A stretch of 64,000 bases of DNA from positions 16,522-80,521 of the forward strand of contig JAGKWS010000004.1 of the NCBI GenBank assembly GCA_021151685.1. The letters are read 5' to 3'. Every line of letters begins with the position of its first letter. Position 1 is the first letter of the stretch. Origin of the DNA: Chitinophagaceae bacterium. GTDB lineage: Bacteria > Bacteroidota > Bacteroidia > Chitinophagales > Chitinophagaceae. Positions 19,312 through 28,600 of the stretch are shown in pieces. A program made the position numbers and the translations under genes. The notes beneath the pieces are model-generated. The model worked only from the letters and a program-made list of their open reading frames with translations, had not been told where the DNA came from and did no database searches.

Positions 19312-20391
19312 ATGAAACAGGGATCAGTAAAATCAATCATAACAATACTGGCTGTAAGTTCTGCACTTACAGCGGTAGCTGGCAACAAAGACCGTTCTGG
19401 TCAGGCTGGTGCTGGTGAAATGAACATCAATCCGTGGGCTCGTTCAACTGGTTTGTTTGGTACTAATACACCGTATGTTACCGGTGTTGAAGCAATGAAA
19501 TCTAACATTGCCGGTTTGGCCAACCTTACTGGTACAGAAATAGGCGTTTCGCGCGGCGAATATCTGAGCGGTACTGGCATCAACATTAACAATATTGCTG
19601 TCGGACAGAAGTTGGGCGAATCTGGTTCTATTGGCCTGAACCTTATGTCTATGAACTTTGGCGAAATTACCAGTACCACGTATGACATGCCAGAAGGTTT
19701 GGGTACTTTTCGTCCTCAGTTTCTGAACATTACTTTGGGTTATGCCAAGCAATTTTCATCGCACGTAAATGCGGGTGCTGCCATGACATATGTAACTGAG
19801 CAGGTGGGTAACATTGCCGCTTTGGGTGTTGCATTTGAAGGTGGTATACAGTATGTAACCGGCAAACGCGATAATTTTCATTTTGGCATCACATTGCGCA
19901 ATTTGGGTAGCAATATGCGTTTCAGTGGTACGGGTTTTGCAGTGAACGCAGAAAAGCCACAGAGTAACCCATCTTACGTAGTTTCTCAGCAGTTTCCTGC
20001 CGATAAGTTTTCTATGCCTACCTACCTCAATTTCGGTGTGGCTTATGATTTTTACCTGGATGAAGCTCATTTGGAGAAGGATGGTGTTTCTAAGCACAAA
20101 TTGACTGGTATGTTCAACTTCCAATCTAACTCGTTCAATAACGATTATCTTGGTTTGGGTGCTGAATATGGATTCAAAGATATGGTGATGCTACGTGCTG
20201 CATACCGTTACGAAAAAGGTATTGGAAACATTGAAAAGAGTACTACTATGTACTCTGGTCTTGCCTTGGGTGCTACTGTACAGAAGCGTTTTGGTGACAA
20301 AGGGCCATTGGTTGCACTTGATTATTCGTTCCGCTCTACGCAACGCCCGGCTAATGGTGTGCACATGTTCTCAATCCGTTTTACACGATAA
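19312..20391 (+). CDS. PorV/PorQ-family outer-membrane protein
   Basis: The 359-residue protein has a signal peptide (ITILAVSSALTAVAG) and a beta-barrel pattern throughout, with the PorV/PorQ-type opening NINPWARSTGLFG...EAMKSNIAGLANL. It ends in a terminal strand HMFSIRFTR as outer-membrane barrels do. In characterised T9SS, PorV carries cargo from the translocon and PorQ is an accessory barrel. This copy is distinct from the porV gene at 29.5 kb. Its position as third gene after a receptor and a secreted protein suggests a dedicated shuttle or anchor for that protein. It is followed by a strong terminator. Confidence 0.75.
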   Translation: MKQGSVKSIITILAVSSALTAVAGNKDRSGQAGAGEMNINPWARSTGLFGTNTPYVTGVEAMKSNIAGLANLTGTEIGVSRGEYLSGTGININNIAVGQKLGESGSIGLNLMSMNFGEITSTTYDMPEGLGTFRPQFLNITLGYAKQFSSHVNAGAAMTYVTEQVGNIAALGVAFEGGIQYVTGKRDNFHFGITLRNLGSNMRFSGTGFAVNAEKPQSNPSYVVSQQFPADKFSMPTYLNFGVAYDFYLDEAHLEKDGVSKHKLTGMFNFQSNSFNNDYLGLGAEYGFKDMVMLRAAYRYEKGIGNIEKSTTMYSGLALGATVQKRFGDKGPLVALDYSFRSTQRPANGVHMFSIRFTR

Positions 20392-20412
20392 GCTAATTTT
20401 ACTTACTTTTAC

Positions 20413-20453
20413 AGCGCAACGCTTCTGTGAACCAGAGGCGTTGTGTTTTTTTT
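20413..20453 (+). terminator. Intrinsic terminator after the receptor operon
   Basis: A stem of about 15 bp (core CAACGCTTCTG with CAGAGGCGTTG, one G-T pair) with a short loop is followed by a run of eight T. It closes the three-gene operon ahead of greA. Confidence 0.8.
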
Positions 20454-20477
20454 CAGTAAATACTAAATGATAAGCAC

Positions 20478-20951
20478 ATGTCTGAATTGAACTACCTGAC
20501 GAAGGAAACGCTGATGCAAATGAAGGAAGAGCTGATCAAATTGAAAGGCGTAGGCAGGGCGGAAATTGCACGGCAGATAGCTGAGGCACGAGAGAAGGGT
20601 GACCTGAAAGAGAATGCTGAGTATGATGCAGCGAAAGAGGCACAGGGCTTGCATGAGGCAAAAATTGCCCAGCTGGAGTCTGCCATCATTACAGCGCGCG
20701 TTATTGATGCTAAGGATATAGACATTAGTAAAGTGTCAATTCTTAGTAAGGTAACTGTTACTAATATTGCCAACAACAAGACTGTTGTATATCAGATAGT
20801 TTCTGAAAAAGAAGCCGATTTGAAATTGGGCAAGATTTCATCTACCTCGCCTATTGGAAGGGGCCTTTTGGGCAAGCAAATAGGTGATGTGGCCGAGATA
20901 CAAGTGCCCAGTGGTAAGTTCACTTTTCGTGTAGAGAATATATCAATATAG
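20478..20951 (+). CDS. greA: Transcription elongation factor GreA
   Basis: GreA rescues backtracked RNA polymerase by stimulating transcript cleavage through the secondary channel. The 157-residue length is standard. The N-terminal coiled coil carries EIARQIAEAREKGDLKENAEYDAAKEAQ, whose acidic tip (GDLKENAEY) holds the cleavage-stimulating Asp and Glu. The C-terminal FKBP-like domain ends with SPIGRGLLGKQIGD. The ATG at 20478 gives the normal N-terminus. The HIT-family gene begins four bases after the stop, so the two are probably co-transcribed. Confidence 0.95.
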   Translation: MSELNYLTKETLMQMKEELIKLKGVGRAEIARQIAEAREKGDLKENAEYDAAKEAQGLHEAKIAQLESAIITARVIDAKDIDISKVSILSKVTVTNIANNKTVVYQIVSEKEADLKLGKISSTSPIGRGLLGKQIGDVAEIQVPSGKFTFRVENISI

Positions 20952-20955
20952 TTGT

Positions 20956-21357
20956 ATGGGTTCCAGCATTTTTTCTAAAATAATTGCCGGCGAAATTCCC
21001 AGCTATAAGATTGCTGAAAATGAGCTCTTTTTCGCTTTCCTTGATATTTTTCCTTTGCGTAAAGGACATGTATTGATTGTGCCTAAGCAGGAAACTGACA
21101 AATTCTTTGACCTTGATGATACATTCCTTGGTCAATGGTTGCTTTTTGCTAAACCTATTGCTACTGCAATAGAATGTGCATATTCTTGCAACCGTTGCGG
21201 CATCAGCGTTGTTGGTTTGGAAGTACCCCATGCGCATATGCATTTGGTGCCTATAGACACGGCTGATGATTTGAATTTTACACGCCCAAAGCTACAAGTG
21301 AGCAGCGAAGAACTGAAAGAGAGTCAGCAATTGATTACGTCTTTTTTGCACCGGTAA
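20956..21357 (+). CDS. HIT-family nucleotide hydrolase
   Basis: The 133-residue protein has the histidine-triad motif VPHAHMHLVP, where the middle His is the nucleophile for hydrolysing nucleoside phosphoramidates or dinucleotides. The N-terminal FSKIIAGEIPSYKIAENE is typical of bacterial HIT/HINT proteins. The natural substrate is not known from sequence. It follows greA by four bases, a common pairing in Bacteroidota. Confidence 0.9.
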   Translation: MGSSIFSKIIAGEIPSYKIAENELFFAFLDIFPLRKGHVLIVPKQETDKFFDLDDTFLGQWLLFAKPIATAIECAYSCNRCGISVVGLEVPHAHMHLVPIDTADDLNFTRPKLQVSSEELKESQQLITSFLHR

Positions 21358-21414
21358 TAGTTACCAATATTGTTAAACTATTATCAGCATTCAACTTTGG
21401 ATTTTTGCCAATAG

Positions 21415-21422
21415 TATATTTG
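21415..21422 (+). promoter_or_regulatory. Possible -7 box for lspA
   Basis: TATATTTG matches TAnnTTTG exactly, 26 bases before the lspA start. A TTTG lies 15 bases upstream, shorter than the usual gap, so the -33 element is doubtful. Confidence 0.35.
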
Positions 21423-21448
21423 CCAGCATAGAAAAATACACGCTTGAG

Positions 21449-22183
21449 TTGAAATACAGGACTGCGTTATTGATAGTTTTTTTGGTGGTATTTGCCGACC
21501 AGGCACTGAAAATATACATCAAAACCCATTTTGCCAACGGCGACGATGTGCGCATTATTGGTGATTGGTTCAGGCTTCATTTTATAGAAAATGAGGGGAT
21601 GGCATATGGTATGAAGTTGAGCGAGTCTCCTATAGGAAAGATTGTGCTTTCCTCATTCCGTTTGATTGCTGTGTTTGCTGGTTTCTTTTTCATGAAGCGT
21701 TTGGTAAACAAAGGATATTCAAAGGGTTTGCTGATATGTGGTTCTCTTGTTTTGGCGGGTGCTTTGGGAAATTTGCTGGATAGTATGTTTTATGGGCTCA
21801 TTTTTACAGAGAGCCCTTATTCTTGTTTTTCGGGCAATTACGATAGTATCACTTCTCTATTGCGCGACCATAATAAGGATGCTGTGGCAAGTTTTACCAG
21901 TTTTGGAACAGGTTATGGTCATTTCCTTACCGGTAAGGTGGTAGATATGTTCTACTTTCCTGTTATCAGTACTACATTACCAACATGGGTGCCGTTTTGG
22001 GGTGGTGGCAGTTTTGTGTTTTTTGAGCCAGTTTTTAATATAGCCGATGCGGCTATTTCCATCGGCATCATTACGCTTTTGCTGTTTCAGAAGAAATTGT
22101 TGGAGATGCCTTCTGAGGCCATAGAAAGTGGGAGTAACAGCGAACAACATTCTTCAAAAGAGTCTGGTTTAGATTTACAGTAA
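21449..22183 (+). CDS. lspA: Lipoprotein signal peptidase II
   Basis: LspA is an inner-membrane aspartic protease that removes signal peptides from lipidated prolipoproteins. Four hydrophobic segments are visible. The catalytic aspartates should be those in KVVDMFYF (about residue 166) and FNIADAAIS (about residue 200). The conserved GNLLD lies near residue 108 and FADQALK near residue 15. At 244 residues it is longer than the usual 160-170, because of an insertion between GNLLD and VVDMF plus a hydrophilic C-terminal tail. Such long forms are common in Bacteroidota. The start is a TTG; no nearby in-frame ATG keeps the first helix. Many lipoproteins in this window (GldJ, GldD, glutaminase) would be its substrates. 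Confidence 0.9.
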   Translation: MKYRTALLIVFLVVFADQALKIYIKTHFANGDDVRIIGDWFRLHFIENEGMAYGMKLSESPIGKIVLSSFRLIAVFAGFFFMKRLVNKGYSKGLLICGSLVLAGALGNLLDSMFYGLIFTESPYSCFSGNYDSITSLLRDHNKDAVASFTSFGTGYGHFLTGKVVDMFYFPVISTTLPTWVPFWGGGSFVFFEPVFNIADAAISIGIITLLLFQKKLLEMPSEAIESGSNSEQHSSKESGLDLQ

Positions 22184-22199
22184 TTCAATTGTACGCATT

Positions 22200-22520
22200 A
22201 TGGATGCACTGCAAGAACAAGAAAATGATGGTCTGTTGCCTGTTACCGTATGGCTGGCTGGCCGCAGTTACAGGTTGCGTGTAAAACCGGATGAAGAGTC
22301 GCAGGTGCGCAAAGCGGTGAAGCTGGCAGACCAAAAGATAACTGAATTGCGTACACACCTTGCTGGTAAGGATGATCAGGATTTTTTGGCTATGTGTCTT
22401 TTGATGTATGCTGCAGACACCGCTATTGATGTGTTTAACAATCCACTGTTGCACCAAGAACTAAAGCAAATTGGCGATAAAATAGACCGTACTCTGCAGG
22501 CAATGCCAGAAGGTGATTAG
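22200..22520 (+). CDS. zapA: Cell division protein ZapA
   Basis: ZapA binds FtsZ and bundles its filaments at the division ring. The 106-residue protein has the ZapA N-terminal beta region (VTVWLAGRSYRLRVKPDEE) and a helical C-terminal part suited to coiled-coil dimerisation. It starts 16 bases after lspA and ends overlapping the convergent murF stop by a few bases. Confidence 0.82.
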   Translation: MDALQEQENDGLLPVTVWLAGRSYRLRVKPDEESQVRKAVKLADQKITELRTHLAGKDDQDFLAMCLLMYAADTAIDVFNNPLLHQELKQIGDKIDRTLQAMPEGD

Positions 22521-23809
22521 GTGTGGAGTGCGGCTGCCATTATTTCCATTTTAGAGCCTCGGGAGCCTTTTATCAGTATACTACAGTTGGTTGGCGTTTC
22601 TTGTGCTATGTATTGTGCTGCGGCATTGCTATCTGCGAACCATAGGAATGGGTGTTCTATGGTGGCAAATTCTTGGCCTACCAATATGACCTGATGCCAG
22701 TTTTGTTGCATAACAAAGGCTATTAGTTCTTTGTGCTCTTGCTTTTCGTCTGCACCCATTTCTTTCATTCCGCCCAGCCAAAGGCATTTATTGGGCAATT
22801 CTGTATTTATAAAGTTTGTGATGGCGGCCCGCATGCTGGTTGGGTTTGCATTATAGGCATCCATTATCAGGTTATTAGTGCCCTTTTGCATCCATTGCGA
22901 ACGGCTATTGTCGGGCTGATACTTTTCTATTGCTGCAGTTATGTTTTTGGCAGCGACATTAAAGAATAAACCCACCGCTACTGCGCTCATTACATTGGCA
23001 AAATTGTAGGCACCGGCCAAATGGGTTTTTATGTATTCTGCTCTATTTTCTGCTTCATATTTTACCGTCAGAAACACGCCTTCCATGCTGGCCGTTCCCT
23101 TGTATTGTGCGAGTGCTTCGCTGCCATATGTTATTTGTTTTGCGGTATGCTGTGCCATATTTTCCAGATAGGGTAGGTCGGCATTTCTGAATATAACGCC
23201 ATTGTTTTGCCTTAAGAAAGCATACAGCTCGCCTTTGCCTTTTCTTACTCCTTCTTCGCCGCCAAAGCCTTCTATATGCGCTTTGCCGCAATTGGTAATA
23301 AGGCCGTGTGTTGGGGCCGCTATGGTACAATAGCTTTCTATTTCCTTTTGGTGATTGGCTCCCATTTCTATTACTGCAATTTCGGTATCGAACGGCATAT
23401 GTAGCAGGGTTAATGGTACGCCTATGTGGTTGTTCAGGTTGCCATCGGTAGCATGTGTGCGGTATGTGGTTTGCAGCACCTGTGTCACCAGTTCTTTAGT
23501 AGTTGTTTTTCCGTTAGACCCTGTTATGGCCAGCACTGGTATGTTCATTTGCATGCGGTGATAGTGGGCCAGGTGTTGTAGCGTCTGTAATACATCTGTA
23601 GTGAGGATACACCGGTTATCTGTAGCAAAGGCAGGGTTGTCTATTATGGCATAGGCGGCACCTTGTTGCAGTGCTACTGTAGCATAGCTGTTTCCATCGA
23701 AGTTGGGGCCTTTTAATGCGAAGAAGATACCGCCAGCCTGCACTTTGCGAGTGTCTGTAAACACGATTGGATGCATTTTGTACAGTTCGTATAGCTCTTC
23801 TATTGGCAT
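22517..23809 (-). CDS. murF: UDP-MurNAc-tripeptide:D-Ala-D-Ala ligase
   Basis: MurF adds D-Ala-D-Ala to UDP-MurNAc-tripeptide, the last cytoplasmic step of peptidoglycan precursor synthesis. The 430 residues show the Mur ligase ATP loop ITGSNGKTTTKELV, the central-domain motif EMGANHQKEI, and the C-terminal DAYNANPTSM motif. Length is normal for the Bacteroidota version. It is separated from the upstream gldJ by a terminator and is convergent with zapA, with a four-base overlap of the two stop regions. Confidence 0.93.
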   Translation of the reverse strand: MPIEELYELYKMHPIVFTDTRKVQAGGIFFALKGPNFDGNSYATVALQQGAAYAIIDNPAFATDNRCILTTDVLQTLQHLAHYHRMQMNIPVLAITGSNGKTTTKELVTQVLQTTYRTHATDGNLNNHIGVPLTLLHMPFDTEIAVIEMGANHQKEIESYCTIAAPTHGLITNCGKAHIEGFGGEEGVRKGKGELYAFLRQNNGVIFRNADLPYLENMAQHTAKQITYGSEALAQYKGTASMEGVFLTVKYEAENRAEYIKTHLAGAYNFANVMSAVAVGLFFNVAAKNITAAIEKYQPDNSRSQWMQKGTNNLIMDAYNANPTSMRAAITNFINTELPNKCLWLGGMKEMGADEKQEHKELIAFVMQQNWHQVILVGQEFATIEHPFLWFADSNAAAQYIAQETPTNCSILIKGSRGSKMEIMAAALHT

Positions 23810-23833
23810 AGTAGGTTGTTTTTGTAAAAATAA

Positions 23834-23862
23834 AAATCCCCTTCCAAACTGGAAGGGGATTT
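23834..23862 (-). terminator. Terminator of gldJ
   Basis: A perfect 12-bp stem (AAATCCCCTTCC/GGAAGGGGATTT, loop of 5) lies 20 bases past the gldJ stop. On the minus strand it runs into a T-rich tail, so it should end the gldJ transcript before murF. Confidence 0.8.
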
Positions 23863-23881
23863 GCTATAGAATATTGGAATA

Positions 23882-25426
23882 TTAGCGTTTGTGATACTTC
23901 TGGCGACCAAACGAGTTGCCTCCGGGTTGTACATCGCCTGTTGGGCTACCCAAACGGTCCATCACACAACGGAAGCCGATTGTTGATGTAGACATGTCGC
24001 CCTGAATGTAGCGGCGTGTGCCGGGTGATAGCCAATATGCGCGGTCTGCCCATGAACCCCCTTTGTACACCTTAGTAGAATCATTGATGAGGGACATTTC
24101 GCCATACTTGTACTGTGACTGAGATACACGGTCTCCATCGCGGTAGCTGTGTAGGTTAGTGGTATCGGTACGATTTTCGTATCGTTGGTACGATGAAAGT
24201 CCATCGAATGGTACTCTTTCCATAGGTATGTGACCTATGCTGTCTTTTTCTTCCAGCGTATAATCTTCCTGAGACTTGTAGCGCATGTATTCGTTACCAC
24301 GGAATGGACGATAGTCGTTTACGTCGGTATGATTGTTAGGACGGTAAGTGTCCATTACCCATTCGTTTACGTTACCTGCCATGTTGTACAAACCAAATGC
24401 GTTGCGCAAGAATTGGTTTACTTGTGTTGGTCCGTCGGCATTGTCGTTCAGACCACCGGCAACACCCATATAGTCGCCTTTGCCACGCATGAAGTTGCCT
24501 TCAAATTCGCCTTGGAACTGGTTGTGCAAACCATAGCGAGTAGTGTTTTTGGGCCCAAATGGATATACGTTACGATCTGTAATTACTTCCTCGCCACGGC
24601 GGCGTTTGTTTTCGGGACTTGGGTTGTTACCAATGAGACCCAGTGCTGCATATTCCCACTCGGCTTCTGTAGGTAGGCGGAAGTCTGGTACAAACAATCC
24701 ATCGCCGTAGTCAACTGGTCTTTCTCCAGATCCGTTTGGTTCCAAATCGGTCTTTTTGCTACGTCTGCTACCACCGTATTGGCCAGCAATGTAAGATTTT
24801 GTATTGAATACGTCCTCACCGCTTTGGTTTACGTTGGTGTATTGGTACCCGGCACGCACCAGCAACATTTCGTTGTAGCGGTCGGTACGCCATTCGCAAT
24901 AATCATTGGCTTGGTACCAGTTTACACCAACTACAGGGTAATGGTTGTAGGCGTTGAAGTTGAAGTAGTTCTTAACGTACGGTTCGTTGTAGCTCATTGC
25001 AGACCTCCATACGGTTTGATCGGGCATTGCACGGAGATACATTTCTGGATAATCGGTGAAGTATGTTCTCTTTACCCAGTGTGTATATTCGCGGTAGCTT
25101 TCATTTTCCAGTTCGGTTTCGTCCATATAAAAAGACGAAACAGTAACCGTACGCCGTGTATTGTTGTATTCCAAAGTCGGCATTTCGTCGTCAACGGCAC
25201 CCATAGTAAATCTGCCTCCCTGTACAAAGACCATACCCGATGGTGTGGGTTGTCCTTCGAATTCTTTCACCTCGAAGCCGCCCCAACCACTGTTGTTGCG
25301 CTCCCAGCCTGTTGTCTTGGAGATAGAACCACCCTTGCCCTTTTTTACAGACTGTGGTGTACAAGCCGAAAAATATGTAGCCGCCCCTATACAGAGCAAG
25401 CTTAAGCCTATGAGTTGTCTTTTCAT
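23882..25426 (-). CDS. gldJ: Gliding motility lipoprotein GldJ
   Basis: GldJ is an outer-membrane lipoprotein required for gliding and for T9SS function in Flavobacterium; it stabilises GldK and forms helical tracks. This 514-residue protein has a lipobox at FSAC (Cys about 22). A large formylglycine-generating-enzyme (sulfatase-modifying factor) fold follows: SGMVFVQGGRFTMGA, YPVVGVNWYQANDYCEWR, RLPTEAEWEYAA, YNMAGNVNEWV and YKGGSWADRAYWL...RCVMD. Catalytic cysteines of true FGE enzymes are not conserved in GldJ, so a structural role is expected. It is divergent from porU, the arrangement seen in T9SS loci. Related GldK shares the fold; the position next to porU/porV favours GldJ. Confidence 0.88.
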   Translation of the reverse strand: MKRQLIGLSLLCIGAATYFSACTPQSVKKGKGGSISKTTGWERNNSGWGGFEVKEFEGQPTPSGMVFVQGGRFTMGAVDDEMPTLEYNNTRRTVTVSSFYMDETELENESYREYTHWVKRTYFTDYPEMYLRAMPDQTVWRSAMSYNEPYVKNYFNFNAYNHYPVVGVNWYQANDYCEWRTDRYNEMLLVRAGYQYTNVNQSGEDVFNTKSYIAGQYGGSRRSKKTDLEPNGSGERPVDYGDGLFVPDFRLPTEAEWEYAALGLIGNNPSPENKRRRGEEVITDRNVYPFGPKNTTRYGLHNQFQGEFEGNFMRGKGDYMGVAGGLNDNADGPTQVNQFLRNAFGLYNMAGNVNEWVMDTYRPNNHTDVNDYRPFRGNEYMRYKSQEDYTLEEKDSIGHIPMERVPFDGLSSYQRYENRTDTTNLHSYRDGDRVSQSQYKYGEMSLINDSTKVYKGGSWADRAYWLSPGTRRYIQGDMSTSTIGFRCVMDRLGSPTGDVQPGGNSFGRQKYHKR

Positions 25427-25640
25427 AATTTCACAAGAAAGTTATGCTTACTGCCGATATTCATTGCTAAAGCAGTTACAATGATACCGCGTTCTTTTTA
25501 GATTTTCAAGTATTCGAACCCTTTTTACCAAAAAAAGTCCATTTTTTATTTTTTCAACGTGTAATATAACCCTTTATGATACGTTAAATTATGGTAATGG
25601 CTGAAATGGCACATTTTTCTGTGAAACCAGCACAATTACG

Positions 25641-25648
25641 TAATTTTG
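25641..25648 (+). promoter_or_regulatory. Possible -7 box for porU
   Basis: TAATTTTG matches TAnnTTTG exactly and lies 46 bases before the chosen porU ATG, inside the 268-base divergent gldJ/porU region. The rest of that region is AT-rich with no other recognised motif. Confidence 0.45.
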
Positions 25649-25694
25649 ATGTAACCACTATTTGCCTGCGGGGGCAATATCTCGTACAAAAGTG

Positions 25695-28600
25695 ATGAAA
25701 AAACTGATTCCTACCCTTGTCTTGTTTCTTAACTATGGTATACCCACTGCATGGGCTAAAGTGGAAGACTGCATAGTAAATAAGTCTGAAGTATATAATG
25801 GTTACATTGTTCGTAAATTTTCGTTGCAAACTACCGAAACACCGGAAGTAGTGTTGGAAGACGAGCATTTTGCACCAGTGGCCAGCAGTGCCGCCACAAA
25901 CATAGCTACTGGTATACAAGTCTCTGTAGGTATGGAAAAGAAGCAGCCGATAGCTGTGGTGCGCATACCGGCATATGTAAAAGATGCATCGGGCAATGTG
26001 CAGATGCGTACCAGTTTTAGGTTGCGAATTTCTGAAAAGGAAGCTGCAACCATAACTACTGCTGCCAAACCTACGGGTAGCGATGTGAGGGAGTCTGCAC
26101 TGAATACGGGTACCTGGTATCGCATTGGCATAACCCGTACAGGTTTTTTCAAAATTACTTCTTCCTTCATTAGCTCTATGGGGGTAAACCCCGCGCAGGT
26201 CAATCCGGCCAATATTCGCATATATGGTAATGGTGGGCGTATGCTGCCCGAGCAAAATTTCTTGCCCCGCGCTTCCGACCTTGTAGAGAATGCTATAGAA
26301 GTACGTGACGATGGTAATGGTATTATGAACGAGGGTGACTATGCTGTATTTTACGGCATGGGGCCCACTGGTTGGGATGCGGATAGTGCTAACGACAAGT
26401 TTGTACACCAGAAAAATTTGTATTCCGACACGGCTTATTATTTTATTACATTTGATAAAGGGGCAGGCAAACGCGTAGCGACGCAAAATGCTACAGGCAC
26501 CGGCAATACTACTGTTACCGAGTACAGCTTTTATGATGTGTGGGAAAAGGATCTGGTGAACCCTGCCGGGTATGGCAAAAACTGGTACGGCGAGCAGTTC
26601 AATCCGCTTGCAGGCAACCTTACGCAAAACTTTCCAATTTCTTTCGGTAGTCAGGCATCGCGTACCAAAATAAAGCTGAGTGCCGGATTGCAGGGAAATG
26701 CGCCCTGTAGTTTCAATTTTTCTGTGAATGGAGTTTATACAGGCAATTTGCCCATCAATACTGGTGTGAGTGAGAATGTGGCTATGGTATACCGTAGTGG
26801 CGAGTGGACTACCACCACGCCTGCTACCGGTGCCAACATATCTATGACATTTGTGCCGACATCTGGTGCTGTAGGCTACCTTGACTACATAGAGGTAAAC
26901 GCACGTTGCCAGTTGGCCATTACTGCCGACCAGCTATCTTTCCGCGACATCAGAAGTTATGGTGTGGGTAAAGTAGCCACTTATCAGTTGCAGGGTGCCA
27001 ATGGCAATACCCGCGTGTGGGATGTGACAGACCCGTACAATGCTGTAAGGCTCAACGGTAGTTTGGGCGGTAGTACCTACACTTTTACGCAGGATGCTGC
27101 TATACTGCACGAGTTTGCCGCTACCAACAGCGACAACCTTTACACCCCTGTTTATTCTGGTACAGTGGGCAATCAGAACCTGCATGGGTTGGGGCCGGTT
27201 GATAACATTATTGTCAGCCACCCATTGTTTGTGCCCTATGCCGAGGATTTGGCCAACTATCACCGCACACACGACAATATGCGGGTAATAGTGGTAACAC
27301 CACAAGCCATATACAACGAATTTTCGTCGGGGGCACAAGACATCAGTGCCATACGCGACTTTGTGAAGATGTTCTACGACCGTGCCGGTACCGATGTATC
27401 GCAGATGCCACAATACCTTACCTTGTTTGGTGCCGCATCATACGATTACAAAGACAGATTGCCCAATAACTCGAATTTTGTACCTGTTTTTGAGTCGGCC
27501 GAATCTTCGCTGAGCCTTGCAGCCTTTATGACCGATGATTTTTATGGATTTCTTGACGACAGAGAATATATAGAGGATGTGCTGAAGCTGAATGTGCTGG
27601 ATATAGGTATAGGGCGGTTGCCTGCGCGCAATGTGCAGGATGCGGCTACACTGGTAGCCAAAATAAAGGGATATAAATCGCCTGCAACTCTGGGGCCATG
27701 GCGGCTGGCATCTACCATAGTGGCCGATAATGCGGATGGTGCCGGCGACCATATGAATGATGGAGAGGAAATGGCAGCACACATTACGGCTACTACGCAC
27801 AACCTGTATAACCACGGTAAAATATACATTGATGCCATTCCGGTTATTAGTACGCCGGCGGGGCCGCGGTGCCCCAATGGCAGTGCGGCACTTTCGGACA
27901 GGGTGTATAAGGGTACCATGCTCATTAACTACAGTGGCCATGGCAATACACAGGTATGGGCCGAGGAGCGTCTGCTGACTCCGGATGACTTCAATAAGTG
28001 GAATAATGCCAATATGCTACCATTTATGGTGACAGCCACCTGCGATTATGGTCAGTACGATCATCCCCAATATGTATCGGCCGGTGAGCAGCAAGTTTTG
28101 CACAAGGGTGGTGGTGTTATTTCTATGCTTACCACCACGGCTGCAGTATATGCTACCTACAACAATCCGCTGAATGAACTGTATCTGAAAACACAACTTA
28201 CACAGAAGAGCGATGGTAAGTGGCATAGCTTTGGTGAAGCTGCCCGTATTGGTAAAAATGCCACTTACGCCATTTCTGTAAATGGCAGCCAACTGGCCAA
28301 TTACCGCAAGTTTGCGTTGCTTGGCGACCCTGCACTTACTCCTAACTTCCCCGAGTATTTTGTAGCAGTAGACAGCGTGACCGATGTAGCCATTAACGAA
28401 CCTGCCGATACCATAAAGGCACTGGGTGCCTACCGGGTTACCGGGCACCTGCACAATGCCAATGGTGCCTTGTTGTCGGACTTTAATGGCATTTTGTCGG
28501 CTTCCATATTCGACAAACCCCGCACCATAACTACCATTACAGCTGCCAACAAAACCTTTAAGCTACAAGATAATCTGGTATACAAGGGGAAAGTGAGTGT

